A program made the position numbers and the translations under genes. From positions 9,125,445 to 9,189,444 of the forward strand of contig NC_058062.1 of the NCBI RefSeq assembly GCF_020085105.1: a stretch of DNA of 64,000 nt. Reading direction: 5' to 3'. The notes under the pieces are model-generated. The model worked only from the letters and a program-made list of their open reading frames with translations. It ran no database searches and was not told the origin of the DNA. Below, piece after piece: positions 49,601 through 62,100 of the stretch. The DNA comes from Siniperca chuatsi (taxonomy: Eukaryota; Chordata; Actinopteri; Centrarchiformes; Sinipercidae). Positions within the stretch are counted from its first letter, which is position 1. Each line of letters starts with the position of its first letter.

Positions 49601-50672
49601 TGTCCCCCCAAAAAATGTTTGATATTTTTAAGGTTCAGTATCTTCGGACGTATAACTCCTGGAGCAATAATATTTGGTAGGGGCACAGAAAAAAAACAGT
49701 ATACAACAGATCAAAATAATTGAAAGTCACAAGCAGATGTCATATTTTTCATTGCTGACCCTTGAAAGTGGAAAAAAGTGCTAATCTGTGGTTTTGGGGC
49801 CCGCATGCAGTCCCCCAAAGTATATACATATGGACGTTTCCATACTTCCGGCTAAAAAATACAGTATTTAATCAAAGTTATACCAAATTGCAGGGGCTCT
49901 AACATAAACAGAATCCGATATATGGCAAGTATGACAAGCCAAGGTTGCAATTTGTTGCCTTTTTGAGGTGCCAAAATGGCATTGTGGACTCATTCCTAGG
50001 ACCATGAACATTTGTGTGAAAAGGGGTCTATATGTGGGCCTTTGTGTGTTTAAAGTTACAAGTTCCTTCCATGTTGTCTTCATGTTTAAATGTAACAAGA
50101 TATGAGGCTTATTATGACTACATGGAAGGAACTTTAAGGAAAATTACAACATTTCCAGTGGTAAAAAACTAATTCTCAAAATTCAGCCAAAATATTTTAC
50201 ATAACTTGTGTAATTTGTGGTCTCAAAGCACCGATTGTGAAATTCTGATCTGATACCGATGTTTAAAAAAACAAAAAAACAATGTGGCCGTTGCCGATGT
50301 TTTTTTTGTTGTTGTTTATTGTGTTTTTGCCAGGGAAACAAAGAAATCATTATTAAAAAAAGAACTGAACTGTTCTAAAGGCCTTCATTACACTATCTTT
50401 GAATGAGCATAAATTAAATCATACAAATTTATGAAACAACCTTTAGGCCGGTGCATCCCTAGTCTCAAATAGCATATACATTACCCTACAAAAGACATAC
50501 ATAAGGTTTGAACAAAATGTAAAATGACCCTATAAATACTGTATCTATGAGTGCCTATTAACATTCACCACAATCCTGCATGTTTAGTTTTATTACCAGG
50601 TTGTCCATTCTTCTCCTCAATGAGTGGGGCACTGGGACCTCCGGGGTACGGAGGAGGAGGGTCACTGGACAT
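46625..50672 (-). CDS. cdip1: cell death-inducing p53-target protein 1 (LITAF-like)
   Basis: Endosomal or lysosomal membrane protein; the mammalian CDIP1 is a p53 target promoting TNF-linked cell death. Coding exons in transcript order: 50672-50597, 49013-48876, 48379-48103, 46736-46625 (200 residues, phases matching). A leader splice acceptor lies at 50686. The start '[20 protein letters not shown]' is nearly that of human CDIP1. Residues 1-93 are Pro-rich with PPPPY and PPPY motifs (WW-domain ligands). Then come '[20 protein letters not shown]' and the LITAF domain: C134-x2-C137, a hydrophobic segment '[20 protein letters not shown]', and C186-x2-C189, ending 'YIYTYKRIC'. It is slightly shorter than the 208-residue human protein. 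Intron 1 holds a nested transposon. It is divergent from mgrn1 and convergent with polr3k. Confidence 0.95.
49441..50533. mobile_element. palindromic DNA element in cdip1 intron, host of a nested insertion
   Basis: The left end 'agggtcatt' with 'acattttgttcaaacctta' and 'tgctatttgagacc' is mirrored at the right by 'ggtctcaaatagca', 'taaggtttgaacaaaatgt' and 'aatgaccct'. Inner arms also pair ('aatattttggctgaatt' with 'attcagccaaaatatttta'). No transposase frame is present, so this is a non-autonomous element of about 0.85 kb before the nested insertion at 50220-50469. Confidence 0.75.
50220..50469. mobile_element. nested hAT-like insertion with 8-bp target duplication
   Basis: 'gtctcaaa' occurs at 50220-50227 and again at 50462-50469, while the opposite arm of the surrounding palindrome has it once. 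This shows an insertion with an 8-bp duplication, the hAT hallmark. The insert ends 'ggccggtgcatcccta' and starts 'gcaccgat', with 'tctgatctgataccgat' inside, typical of teleost hAT MITEs. About seven bases of the left terminus are missing. Confidence 0.7.
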
Positions 50673-52411
50673 TCTGGCCGGATGTCTGTATAGGAAAAGG
50701 GGTTGGACACGGAGCTCTCCTCACAACTCTCCTGTGGATTTTCACTGTGTGAGAAAAAAAACAGTTTGAGTCCCACGGCTCATTACTCTCTGACACAGAC
50801 TTCTCCCAAGTCACAAATTGTTCCAACAAGTCAGAGAGGCTAAAGAAGTACTTTGTGTAACTGCTGTCAGTCTGCACATGTACCGTAAGTTTCAGAACAA
50901 CTCAGTAAAATGCAGTGGTTTTAAGCAACTTTGTGATGGAAAACAGCAACTGATAGTATTTATATTTTTTTGTTGCACTGGTGTATTGGAGCACTGCCTG
51001 AAATTATTGAGCAATAAAAATAAAAATATAGAGCTTTTCAAAACTGCTCTTGTAAAATGTTTTACAAACCGAGACAAAAAACAGACAATATGTTTGATAA
51101 AAGTATTAAGTGAGCTGTACCAAAATACGGTTTTATTATGCCTGATTTTAGGGGTTGCTGCAGCCCCCTCAGCTCCGGTCAAGCACTGAACCATTTGGTG
51201 AACGAAACTTTTTAAAGAAGTGATTCCAATGATTCAGTATGCTACACTGAAAAGAACTGGTGTCATGGAGCAGCAAGAGAGGGTCAGGAAGGAATAGCAG
51301 TAGCTAATGAAGAGAGAGATGTAGGAGAGGAGGAGGACAGCAGCCAACATGCTGCTGTGGGAGAGTGCAGAAGCAACAGGTGAGATTGACAGCAAACACA
51401 GAGAGATGTAGAAGCAGGGCAAGTCAGAAAAGCAGATTTCTCAGGAAAAGGGGCCTCATTTCTATTCTTCACTGTATATATTTTGTTATTCGTTTGACAC
51501 AATGTGAAGCACTGGAGCTGTATATATTGTTTGTCTCCATTGAGGTGTTGTTTGCCTCTCTGTGGTTATTACTGAGGCTATTATAGTGTGGATATAATGT
51601 CCAACAACACAACATATCACAGTGAAATGGCCCCTGACAGATACTCATATGTGCAACTGTCAGCATAATTCACAAATAACTGATAAACAATAAAAGGAAA
51701 TGTACCTGCTACTAAGAAAAGAGATTCCACCTGAGGAATCTGGCAAATGTGCCACAACCTGTCATATGACGAAAATAATCAAGTTATTTTAATAAGTTAC
51801 ATCTGCAATGATGGGCAACATCAGAACAATTAAAATGACTATGAATAGTGATGACTGCACATATTTAGGGGATTCTGACAATCTAGTGGAGTTCATTCTG
51901 CAATAATAACAATAATAATGTCACTTTAGTGGCTGTGGTGCAGCTCAAAATTTACTTTGTCAGTCTCAACAGAACTGCCCTCTGAGCTCATATAAATAAC
52001 ACCAGCTGAGTGTCGCCAAGAAGAAAAACTTTAAAACACAAGTGAAACATCATTGCAAAATCAAGTCTTAATGTAGGTGCCTGTTAGAAATTAACCAACC
52101 CTCATCAAATTAAAGCTAACGCTAGAAGCAGCTAACCATCTAGCTAGCTAGCTGGTGTTTTTTTTTTTAAATCCTTTCCCAGATAATCCAGCACAAAGCT
52201 ACTTGCACAACTAACCGTGAATAACATAGTTACGTAATGGAGGCAAGTGCAAGCCAGCACTGATGTTAACTTAAATCGGGGAGTGTAGCTAGTACAAGTA
52301 TCTCACATTATTATTAACGTTAATTAACACTGTAGCTAACGGAGATTACGCAGAATGGTGTTAACGTTACTAGGTTTGGCTAATTGGCAGGTCGCAGAAA
52401 ACGTATCTTAC

Positions 52412-52860
52412 CTAGGTCTTATAAATAAGTTGAAGAACGACTGACGGCGAGGGCTTTCTTTGTACTCAGCTGGTTAGGTAACTTGAAAGACAAGCATGTG
52501 TTTGTTCAGCTAAAGCAAAGCAAAGCATGTTTGCTAGCTGTCGTTAGCTAGCTAGCGTCGCCATTCTAGGCACAGAAACAACAGACTGAAGATAATGCCC
52601 GAAACTTATGGACTAATAAAAGGACTAAACGTCTGTAACAGCGTAAAACATTGTTTCTGGTCGCGACTGTAATAATGCAGCTGTCAGTGTACTGACAGTC
52701 AAATTACCTGGTTTTGTGAAAAAGGCAGCCGCTCGCGGTGTAACTGAAGTTGTTTGACGTTTGCAGCTCCGACCCTCCTGATGAGAGTCAACATCAGCTG
52801 AGACGGATTTACACCCGACGTCATTAATTATGTTTTACACAGGCACGGAAGTTATCAAAA
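52412..52860 (-). promoter_or_regulatory. cdip1 promoter and non-coding leader exons
   Basis: On the minus strand, consensus donors follow at 52411 ('tag|gtaagat') and 52707 ('cag|gtaattt'). At least one untranslated first exon therefore lies at about 52708-52790 or 52412-52600, splicing to 50685. The area is richer in CG dinucleotides than its surroundings. An E-box CACGTG lies at about 52867. I see no clear p53 site. Confidence 0.45.
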
Positions 52861-52929
52861 GGTGACACGTGATAAAGGTATATCATTACATAATATTACC
52901 ATATAAAGTAAACAAATAATCCAAAAAAA

Positions 52930-54330
52930 ACAACAAAAATACAAATAAGTCAATTTACTTTGAAAGTATTTACCGGAAGTATCAGTAAGATTTCATGCCT
53001 GCCTTGACGCTAGCTTCCACATCTCTGGCAGGTAGACCGGTTAATTATTACAATTACTACCAATACTGATGCTACTGTTACAGTATATTGAATTCTGTAA
53101 TAATCACGGGAATAATATTTTTAATTGATATTAATAACGATTATTTCGCTATCAACACTTTATGTCAGCTATTATTAATAATACACTCAGGTCAACTGTC
53201 ATCTCCACCTATGCAGACACAATACCATATTAACACTTCAGGTAAAGGGTAGACGCTAATATTGAATTGTACACATTGATATAAAATAATTACACAGTAA
53301 TAGAGCTAATTTGCTAACATTTCCAGATGTGGAAATCAGTCTACCCTTAGAAAACAGGTTCTGTGTGGAGATGACTGTTGACTTGAGTGTATTTAGAAAC
53401 GCGAGTGCTCACTGCCCTCCGGTGGTCACAGTGAGGAACTGCATTACATTAAATACGTGGCTAACACACCTTGTTAATACAAATATAATCGTTATTAATA
53501 TCAATATGTACATTATTGGTGTGATTATTATAAATAACACCAGTAAATTGTATTGATAGATCTGTTTTAATAACAATATGATGTTTGATATGTGTATATT
53601 TTTAGAATCATGAGTCTTCACTGCCCTCTAGTGGTCACAGTGAGGAACTACACTACATTAAATTCGTGGCTAACATTAAAATAATTATCACCAAAACTGA
53701 CGCTGTCATTATTTACACAAATCACACTAATAATTGATTTTATATGTGGATATAAATCATATATTATACATGCTGATATTCATAATTATTACAGTTAACA
53801 ATTATACAGATTTTAACCCTGTGTGTAAACCATTCATTTAATGTTGAGCAAATGTTGTCATGTTGAAATGATAATTTTATGATTATTGTCTGTTCTTTCT
53901 GTTTCTGTTTGGTTACTTTATTTTTAAAGTCTTAACCGGAAGTCTTTAATGTCTGCATTGACGCTTTTTTTTTTAAATTTAAGATGGTGTAGTTCTTCAT
54001 CATGACCACTAGAGGGTAGCTCTGAGAACAATCTGGTCAACCATACACACAGAATACTAGCCTCTGGTAAAGGGTGGACTAGCAACTATATCAATACAAT
54101 AACTGTCAATAGTGATGTTACTGTTACTAATACTAATACAGTTACTAATAATGAGTTGTACATATTTATAATAATACTTTGCCATAAATGTAATGCTGCA
54201 GTTATTCGCTGTGACCACTGGAGGGCATAAACATTCAAGTTTCTAAATACACTCAACCATCAACTAACGCCTCCTACTGTGTCAAGGTAGACACAATACC
54301 AACACTTCAGATAAAAGTTTGCTATTTTTA
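52930..54330. repeat. duplicated and palindromic spacer between cdip1 and mgrn1
   Basis: 'accggaagt' followed by a 'ttgacgct' box occurs at 52972-53002 and again at 53935-53960. 'gacacaatacca' followed by 'cacttca' occurs at about 53216 and 54290. 53185-53207 is an inverted near-copy of 53369-53391, and 54201-54270 is an inverted copy of 53360-53430. Four 'ccactagaggg'-like boxes are embedded. It looks like several copies of one mobile or duplicated unit. Confidence 0.6.
53411..54227. promoter_or_regulatory. four CTCF-like core motifs
   Basis: Cores at 53412-53427 and 53621-53637 (minus strand, 'ccaccggagggcag' and 'ccactagagggcag') and at 54005-54018 and 54214-54226 (plus strand, 'ccactagagggtag' and 'ccactggagggca'). 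They fit the CCASYAGRKGGC-type core well or with one mismatch. All lie in repeat-derived sequence, so binding is uncertain. Confidence 0.4.
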
Positions 54331-54479
54331 AGTTTATGTTTAAAGTTATTATTATATATTTATTGTGCATATTCAACTTTTATTTATTTTATGTTATGTG
54401 CCTTCATAATTGTATGAGAAAATGAAGTAAACAGCTCAGTTGTTTTGATTTTGCTCTAACGTTACTATTATGTTGCGGT

Positions 54480-54879
54480 AACTGTCCCTCAAAATGTATA
54501 AAAGCAACCGACGCCCTTACGCTGACCCCTTCCCATCCTGACCTCCGCCCCGCCGGGCGGTCCCACCTCGCAGCGCGACCGCCCTGAATTTCTGGAACCG
54601 TTTGGAGACAGCCAATCAGGTTGACTCCCTGCTACGTTAGCACAGCTCTTGCAAAACAACAGTGCGTCTCAATTTGTTACATGTTAGCATTCGCAGCACA
54701 GCCATTGATTCTGGACGTGTATAATGTTAAATTAAGAAAAGCGTTTATTTCTGGTTGATGTTATCTTTGTTTTGGTGTTAGTGTACGCGGAAGGCAGAGC
54801 TAATCTGAGCTGCGGGCGCGCTGTTAGCTGCCAAGCTGCTAGCTAACTGTAGCTAACGTCGGCGATCCAGCAGAGAAAG
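54480..54879 (+). promoter_or_regulatory. mgrn1 CpG-rich promoter and 5' leader
   Basis: Marked GC-rich patch at 54525-54600 ('cgccccgccgggcggtccc', SP1-like), a CCAAT box at 54612-54616 ('agccaatcagg'), and a TATA-like 'gtataaaag' at 54497-54505. CG-rich sequence continues to the ATG at 54880. No splice acceptor lies between here and the ATG, so the leader is probably in the first coding exon. Confidence 0.6.
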
Positions 54880-57800
54880 ATGGGGTCCATCCTGAGTCGC
54901 AGAATCGCTGGTGTCGAGGATATCGATATCCAGGCCAACTCGGCCTATCGATTTCCACCGAAATCTGGTAAGTGATTGGCAATGTCTCTTGGCTGAATTC
55001 AGATTTCCCATAAACATGGATCTTCTGAAGCAAGAGCAAACATTGAGGCACCGAGTAACGTTACACACTAAGTTAGTTAAGCTAATTATTTTCTGTTGAT
55101 TATCATCAGCTTTATAACACTTAGTTAGATAATGATTGGAAACATATACATGTGGATGTTTGCTGCCGGTAGGTCACACGTTACTCAGATATTCCTGTGA
55201 TATTTACATTAGTTTTATGTATCTGACATCGCGCTACTGCTGAGGATTGTCAGATTAATGCAAGTTGGTTTGTTATTACAGCATCGTGATCATAATGCAT
55301 GAATTATCATGTGTTTAACTCCAAAACTGAATGTACAGACTTCGACTAAGAAACAACCTTTAAGGCACATTTTCCTGTTAGTGTACAACTTAAAAGCTAT
55401 TTAAAATAAGTACGTCTTAGTGTTACGTTTTATTACACTTAGATATTTTAACAGTAACAGTAAAAACAGTAAATGCAAAAAATAGCCGAGAAGAGAACCT
55501 GGAAATGTAATGTTATCACTGCCAGTCTGAAGTTGTTTTGGGGTTTAAGTTTTGTTGATGCTACTGTACTGAAATGACTGCATTATTAAACATGAGCCCT
55601 GATATGCTGCTAAAAACAGAGTTGCACAAAGAGAGAAAAGCAAAGAGAAATATTACACCTCAACCAGCCATTTGTATAGCTAAACTTTTTTATTTTTACA
55701 GCCAGATCATTTAAAATAACTCCATATAAATTGAGTTATTGTTTACATTGACACAAACAGTAAGAAAGTGACCAGTGTCTTTATTATTCATCTTTTTTTC
55801 TCTGGTCCTCAGGGAATTATTTTGCGAGCCACTTCTTCATGGGAGGAGAGAAATTCGACACACCACATCCAGAGGGATACCTTTTTGGAGAAAACATGGA
55901 CCTGAATTTTCTTGGAAATAGACCAGTGCAGGTGAGAGCGAATGTTTCTTCATCCCAGTTGTTTTAATCATCTGAGAATTCGGTGCTGTATATTTTCCAC
56001 AGCTTTAAAACTACTATGATTTAGTTCTACATTTCTGGTCAGTAATTGGATTCGTCAAACCATGTTGATAATTTCAAATAAAATATCATCATTCATGTTG
56101 TTATTATTTCACTAGTTTCCATATGTGACTCCTGCACCCCACGAGCCTGTGAAAACCCTGCGGAGTCTGGTCAACATTAGAAAGGACTCTTTGCGCTTGG
56201 TCAGGTAAAGACAGCGACGCAATGTTACGATACGAATCACAGTAAAAGTAAAGAACTGTTTTAATTGTGCCGACTTAATGTTTGTCAAACCTCTTGATTG
56301 TAGGTATAAAGATGACTCAGACACACCGATGGAGGACGGTGGAAAACCAAAGGTTCAGTATGGTGTGGAGTTCACCTTTGATGCTGATGCTCGGGTGGCC
56401 ATCACCCTCTACTGCCAAGCATTTGAGGAGTTCTCCAATGGGATGGCAGTGTAAGAATTTGATCTCCGATGAGTCAGATGAAGCCTTAGTAGCACAAAGG
56501 ATGAAAAATTCAACTAACAGAATCTGAATCTTATCTCGTCTTTGATTCATTAAATTTAAATGTCACATCTAAATCCATTTATGGACACCTATCTGTGAAT
56601 GAGAGGTTGGTTCAGATTTTAACCACATAAAGTGATTAATCTAACAGCAGCATCATTTTAGTGGAAAACATTGTGCCAGAGACATTTAAACTCTGTTTTA
56701 TGGGTAGCAAGATTCAAGCCTTAGAGCACAAAGACTAGAAATAGATACGGTGGGTCCTTAGCAACCACCCGTCTCCATGGATACTGCCGATAAGACTGAA
56801 AAGAAGGTGAAAGTAATAGTGCTATGATGAGTCTGAAAGATGATCCCGAATCAAAAAGATCAGATATTGCTACTGTTGTGCTATTCAGTGTTTTTTATTT
56901 TCTTTTTGTTGAGGGAGTCTTAGTACTTAAAGATGACAGCCGCTAGCAGGCTTTTCTTGCTGATAAATGTCTAAATGTCAACTTTTGCTGTTGTACTGTC
57001 AGTCCAGGATTCCTTCACCTTCCTGCACACTGACCATTTTTTCTGTAACATACTGTGTGCAGGTACAGCCCAAAGAATCCATTAATGGTCTCTGAAACTG
57101 TGCATTACAAGCGAGGGGTGAGCCAACAGTTCTCCATGCCGTCTTTCAAAATGGATTTCAGCGAGTGGAAAGAGGAGGATGTAAGTATCTGCAGCAGTTA
57201 GTTACAAGATCACACATCACAAAAAACAATATCCTCTGCTTACACTTACACAGCACACTTTTTGCCAGTGCATCAACATAACGTTTGACTTATCACACAC
57301 ATGGATACATGTCGTCTGTTTATAACTGCGTCATTGAATAATAAAATATATGTATCTTTTCCCTTAAAGCTGAACTTTGACCTCGACCGAGGAGTGTTTC
57401 CAATGGTAATCCAAGCTGTGGTTGATGAAGGGGACGGTAGGTCACTAGAGCTGCTTAACAGCGAGGACAATATCTTTTCCATTGAGACTGGCTTTACTAA
57501 TGTAAAAGGCATATTTATGAAATAGTAAAATATAGTAACAGAAAATAGTAGTTCAACAAGGAATTGTACCAATACTGTCAGTGTTAGCAGTTGAATTGCA
57601 AGCTTAAATACACATCTGGGTCAACATTTGTATTAACCAGGATACTGTGTATTCTTTTAAAGATTGCCTTGGACATGCTCACGTGCTTTTGGCAGCCTTT
57701 GAGAGAGTATGTATCTAAATAAAAGTCAATCATTTGTCTGTGTAAAACAAGTTTTTATATGAGCTAAAACATGTTTGTTTTTTCTACTTCCAGCACGTTG

Positions 57801-60800
57801 ATGGCAGTTTCTCTGTCAAGCCTCTGAAGCAGAAGCAAATTGTAGGTTTATGGATGTTCGTATTTCAATATTGACTTTATTATTATTATTTAGCAAATTA
57901 TTAAAGTTAGAAGTGGAATGTATAGTGGATATTCTCACTTTGTTTTAATGAATTTGTTGGGGTTTTTTTAATCACCTGAAATCCATGTCCAATAAATTGT
58001 GAACTGTGTTCGCTACAGCATGTTGTTAATGCAATGCAGGATGTTTCACGCAGAGCATCAGTGACCTTCATACTCATCTGCAGCTTTTGAAAAAACTTAG
58101 CGCCACAGAAATCTGTGCCGAGTCCCTTGGGAGTCTGGCAATAACGCAGATCTCTAAAGTAGACATTGAATGAAAACTTAGATTACAGGGAGCTCAAAGT
58201 AATTTCACATAGACTTTGTGATTTTTGTGTTTTTAATCTGTCTACAGTACATGTTAAGGCAATGGTTTTAATTTTAAAACTGTAAATAACATTCAGCAAA
58301 TATATGAATCACGTTTCATGTATCACTGCTCTCATCCTTCTCTAAAAAAAAGGAGGACAAAATAAGACAGTGGAGAGAATATGTTATCCATTTTGCTTTC
58401 TAACTCCCTTGAACCTCATTTTGTACGTGGATGTGGGTTTCTGAAACATGAATGTCAAATTTCTGTTACTCTATCTTTAGGTGGACCGTGTGAGCTACCT
58501 CTTACAGGAGATCTATGGGATTGAGAACAAAAACAACCAAGAAACCAAGGTTTCAGTGAAAATATTACCGTATACATGAATCACAATGCTGTAAAACTTC
58601 ATTAATGTTTTATTTGTGTGACTTTTAATTTGATTTGTTTTCTTTTTCCAGCCTTCAGATGATGAGAACAGTGACAACAGCAACGAGTGTGTTGTCTGTC
58701 TGTCTGACCTGCGAGATACGCTCATCCTGCCCTGCAGACATCTGTGTCTCTGCAACTCCTGCGCAGACACTCTGCGTTACCAGGCCAACAACTGTCCCAT
58801 CTGCAGGCTGCGTAAGTAGGGTTACATTATTTTAGGTTCTGCTGTTTAAGGTGTTTTATTAATGCTATTTGAATAGTAGTCAAAGTTTAACGTAATTAAT
58901 TTACATTATTATTGTTTAATTTGAGCCCATGTTTCTCTTACCAGCCTTCAGAGCCTTGCTGCAGATCAGAGCTGTGAGGAAAAAGCCTGGTGCCCTTTCT
59001 CCTGTGTCCTTCAGCCCTGTTCTGGCTCAGACTATGGACCATGATGAGCACTCAGTAAGTCTCGTGCACATCCGTGTACAATCAGTTAAAGTTTGCTAAA
59101 ATTGGCTTTGCAGATTTGCAGAAACATCAAGGGGAAACTGAGCATGAATTAGGGTTGCGTAAAATATTTTTAGCTTAATTGCAATTTCTGCAGTAAAAAC
59201 ATTGCAACGGGATGCAGTGTTAGAACAGCTGAAATTCACAAATGTTAAATTAAGTGCATCTCTAACTTAACACGTTTCAAACTATAGCTCAATAAAAAAA
59301 GTCAAAAAGGACAAATGTGATCTAGATTTATACAACTTTTATTGAGCAACAAGTTGGTATGTTGGGGCTGAGTCAACACCTCCATGTAATACTCTTACGC
59401 CTGCAGCTGCTTCAGAGTTGAAGCCTTGTAGCTTCCAGGATCCCAAAGAAAGCAAGGCACAGGGCTGCTGGATGGTTTTGTTAAGCAGTGGCAGACGAGA
59501 GATGAACATGAAATGTTGCATTAGCCACCAAAAGCTAACTTGTTTCTTCAGAAAAGATGGTAAAAAAAAATGTAGATTTGCATGCTTTTTTTGCACTTCT
59601 TTTTTTGATTGTATCTCATTTTGCCATTGTAGCTTTGTAAGGCATGTTGTGCTGTATGTCAGCACAGACTAATGGCTACGGATCTGACACTTAAACTGGC
59701 AATAGTCCATCTCTGAATGAAATAGTTTAATCTTTAGTGCTCTTTTTGAAAATGCAGCCATTTGTTTAACAACTGTGCATTGTCACCACTGTTCCTTGTC
59801 TGTGTCTCTTTGCAGGGCACAGACTCGGTTCCCCCCGGCTTTGAACCCATCTCACTGTTAGAGGCTCTGAATGGTCTGCGGTCAGTGTCTCCTGCCATCC
59901 CATCTGCCCCACTCTATGATGAAATCAACTTCTCCGGGGGTCTGGGAGGTGACAGCAGACAGCTGAGCTCCCCAGAGCATTTAAGTGATGGGAGTCTGCA
60001 GAAAGGCAAAGTCAGCAAATCACCTGACAGGTAACCTCACATGTACATGCACACAAAAACATTACTGTAAGGTACAAGGTCATTTATTTATCATTTTACA
60101 ACAGGTTGTATAATGAAATGAAAGTCTGTAGTCCCTTCATGCTACACACATAGACCATAACAGATAATTAAATTCATATTAAAATAAATAAAATATAATA
60201 AAACAATATATACAGTTATTTATAGGGATAGTCTACACATATACACCCAAATAATTCTGCAGCGCATTTTTTAATTCGGGTCTGGTGGAATGTAAACGGC
60301 AGATAGAGATAGTGATGATAATATGGTTTCCATCTTCACATAAAAAGTTCGACATTTTTGAGACAGTGTCCAACCACTTTGCCTGTAAGTATGTAGGGTA
60401 GAACAGGAAATAAGATAATGTTTGTATGTTTAACATTAGTGGAAAACATCTCTTTAACTTGGTCAGTAATCAGATTTACACCATAACCCCCTTCATACAA
60501 GGATTTGGTGTTCAGTTATGTTCCTCATTAGTAAATTGGTATGGCTGCTGCAAAGACAACTGTTTAGTCATGACATAATTGTAGAATGCAGCTTCTACAT
60601 GCTGCTGGACTAAAGCAAATTGGCTACAACATCTGGAGATTGTTATTTCCATTATTATTTCTTTTGAAAGGTACTGGTGTAATTGGAGTGAAAATCTGTC
60701 CATGTAGGTAGCTGTGATTGATTGAATTACAAGTTCTACTTGCATCTTTCTTTATATATTACATTTTTCCCTTGTCCCCCACTCCAGCACCCTTAGATCA

Positions 60801-62100
60801 CCATCCTCTCCCATCCAGGAGGAAGATGAGGAGAAGCTGTCCGAGATGTCTGATGCTCAGCCACACACAATGCTGTCTAGCAGCCCCGCCCCCACAGACG
60901 TAAGCCGCCTCTTCACCACCTGATATTTAAACTTTGACTCTGCTGCAAACAAAAGCTTTAACAGGATCTTTTTCCTTCTTCTTCCAGGCCACAGCAACCG
61001 AGGACGTGGCAGAGTCCCTGTCTCCAGATGATGGTGAGTTTTCTCATTTGGCACTCAGCAAACAGTTAATTATGTGACACTGTTAAAGACAGATATTGAC
61101 ATATTACTTCTCCAGGTGATCCAGAGGACAGGATGCATTCTGGAGGAGACATCCTACAAGACTGCAGCAGTGAACACAGCATCTTGACCAAAACAGAGAG
61201 CGACCCACCAGGCGACTTGTCTCTGCCAGGTGAGAAATCCTCTGCCAGGACCAAAGAAGAAATATCCGACTGTCAAGAAAAAGCTTTAAGCCACTGCAAA
61301 CAGGAAAGAGATGAAAGAAAAGGAGAGAAGTGGAATATGTGCTGTGTATATAATCTCTTTATGTATAAAGCCATATACAGTATAGACCTGTACTTTCTGA
61401 TAACAGCTTAGAGCAAATCAGTTGATTGAGCATTGACTGACTGTAGTTCCTAAAATAGATAGAACAGCACTACAAATTGTCTGGTTCTTGCTTATTTTTT
61501 ACTTCTTTCTAGTTGATAAATCTGTTCTGGTTCTCTGACGTTTCTCTTCTTAAATCCAAGACTCAAGGCTGTGATTCCCTGTGTTTTGCATCTAACCTGT
61601 GTGCTTGTCCTTGTGCTTCTCTCTTTTCTAACACTCCTCCTCTGTTCCCTGCCGTTCTGTCACTTCGTACCGCCTCACTTTGGGCAGCTCTAGGTCCTGA
61701 TTCCTGCTCTATTGGTTTGGAGGAATAACTGTGGTATGTAGGCTTTCCTGTCTGCTCTGCTTCTCTGTGTAAGAGCTCTACTGCTAAATCCTATTCTCCA
61801 TAAATAGGTCCATTGTCATCTATCACAGCTAGACAAAAAAGACCCAGCAGGTAGTTTTTAGCCACTTATTAATGCAGACAAGATCAAGATTGAGCACTGA
61901 AGAATATGCTCGTCTCTGCTTATGTGAAGTCTGACTGGAGACTTCCCTTTGAGCCGTGTTGCTTATCTGTTGCTTCTTCCTGTCCAGGGTCATCAGAGTC
62001 AACAGAAAGCCTGAAAAGTCAGAGCACAAACTGCTCCAGCCAGCCTCTCCTGTGTCCCACAAGCAGCCTTCATTTGGAGGATGAGCACCTCAACCCCTGA
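54880..62100 (+). CDS. mgrn1: mahogunin RING finger E3 ubiquitin ligase 1
   Basis: E3 ligase; the mammalian protein ubiquitinates TSG101 and affects endosomal sorting and melanocortin signalling. Exons: 54880-54967, 55813-55931, 56116-56204, 56304-56450, 57063-57180, 57370-57436, 57663-57706, 57794-57841, 58481-58549, 58652-58811, 58945-59054, 59816-60030, 60788-60899, 60988-61033, 61116-61229, then either 61688-61728 (528 residues) or 61988-62100 (552 residues); phases match throughout. Start 'MGSILSRR' has a myristoylation-type Gly2. The N-terminal substrate region includes '[20 protein letters not shown]'. The C3HC4 RING spans C276, C279, C291, H293, C297, C300, C311 and C314. A PSAP motif (TSG101 UEV ligand) is at 382-385 and an acidic '[10 protein letters not shown]' follows. 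The human 'CPFKKSKPHP' segment between exons 11 and 12 was not found. Divergent from cdip1. Confidence 0.96.
59339..59500 (-). other. antisense open frame ending at an AATAAA, unidentified
   Basis: Inside mgrn1 intron 11 the minus strand reads '[20 protein letters not shown]' and '[19 protein letters not shown]' to a stop overlapping 'caataaaag'. I do not recognise the product. It may be the 3' end of a retrocopied transcript or chance. Confidence 0.2.

Noticed and set aside
50818-51194. Open frames of 100-123 codons on both strands
   Set aside because: Located between the cdip1 leader and its first coding exon; no domain and no conserved motif.
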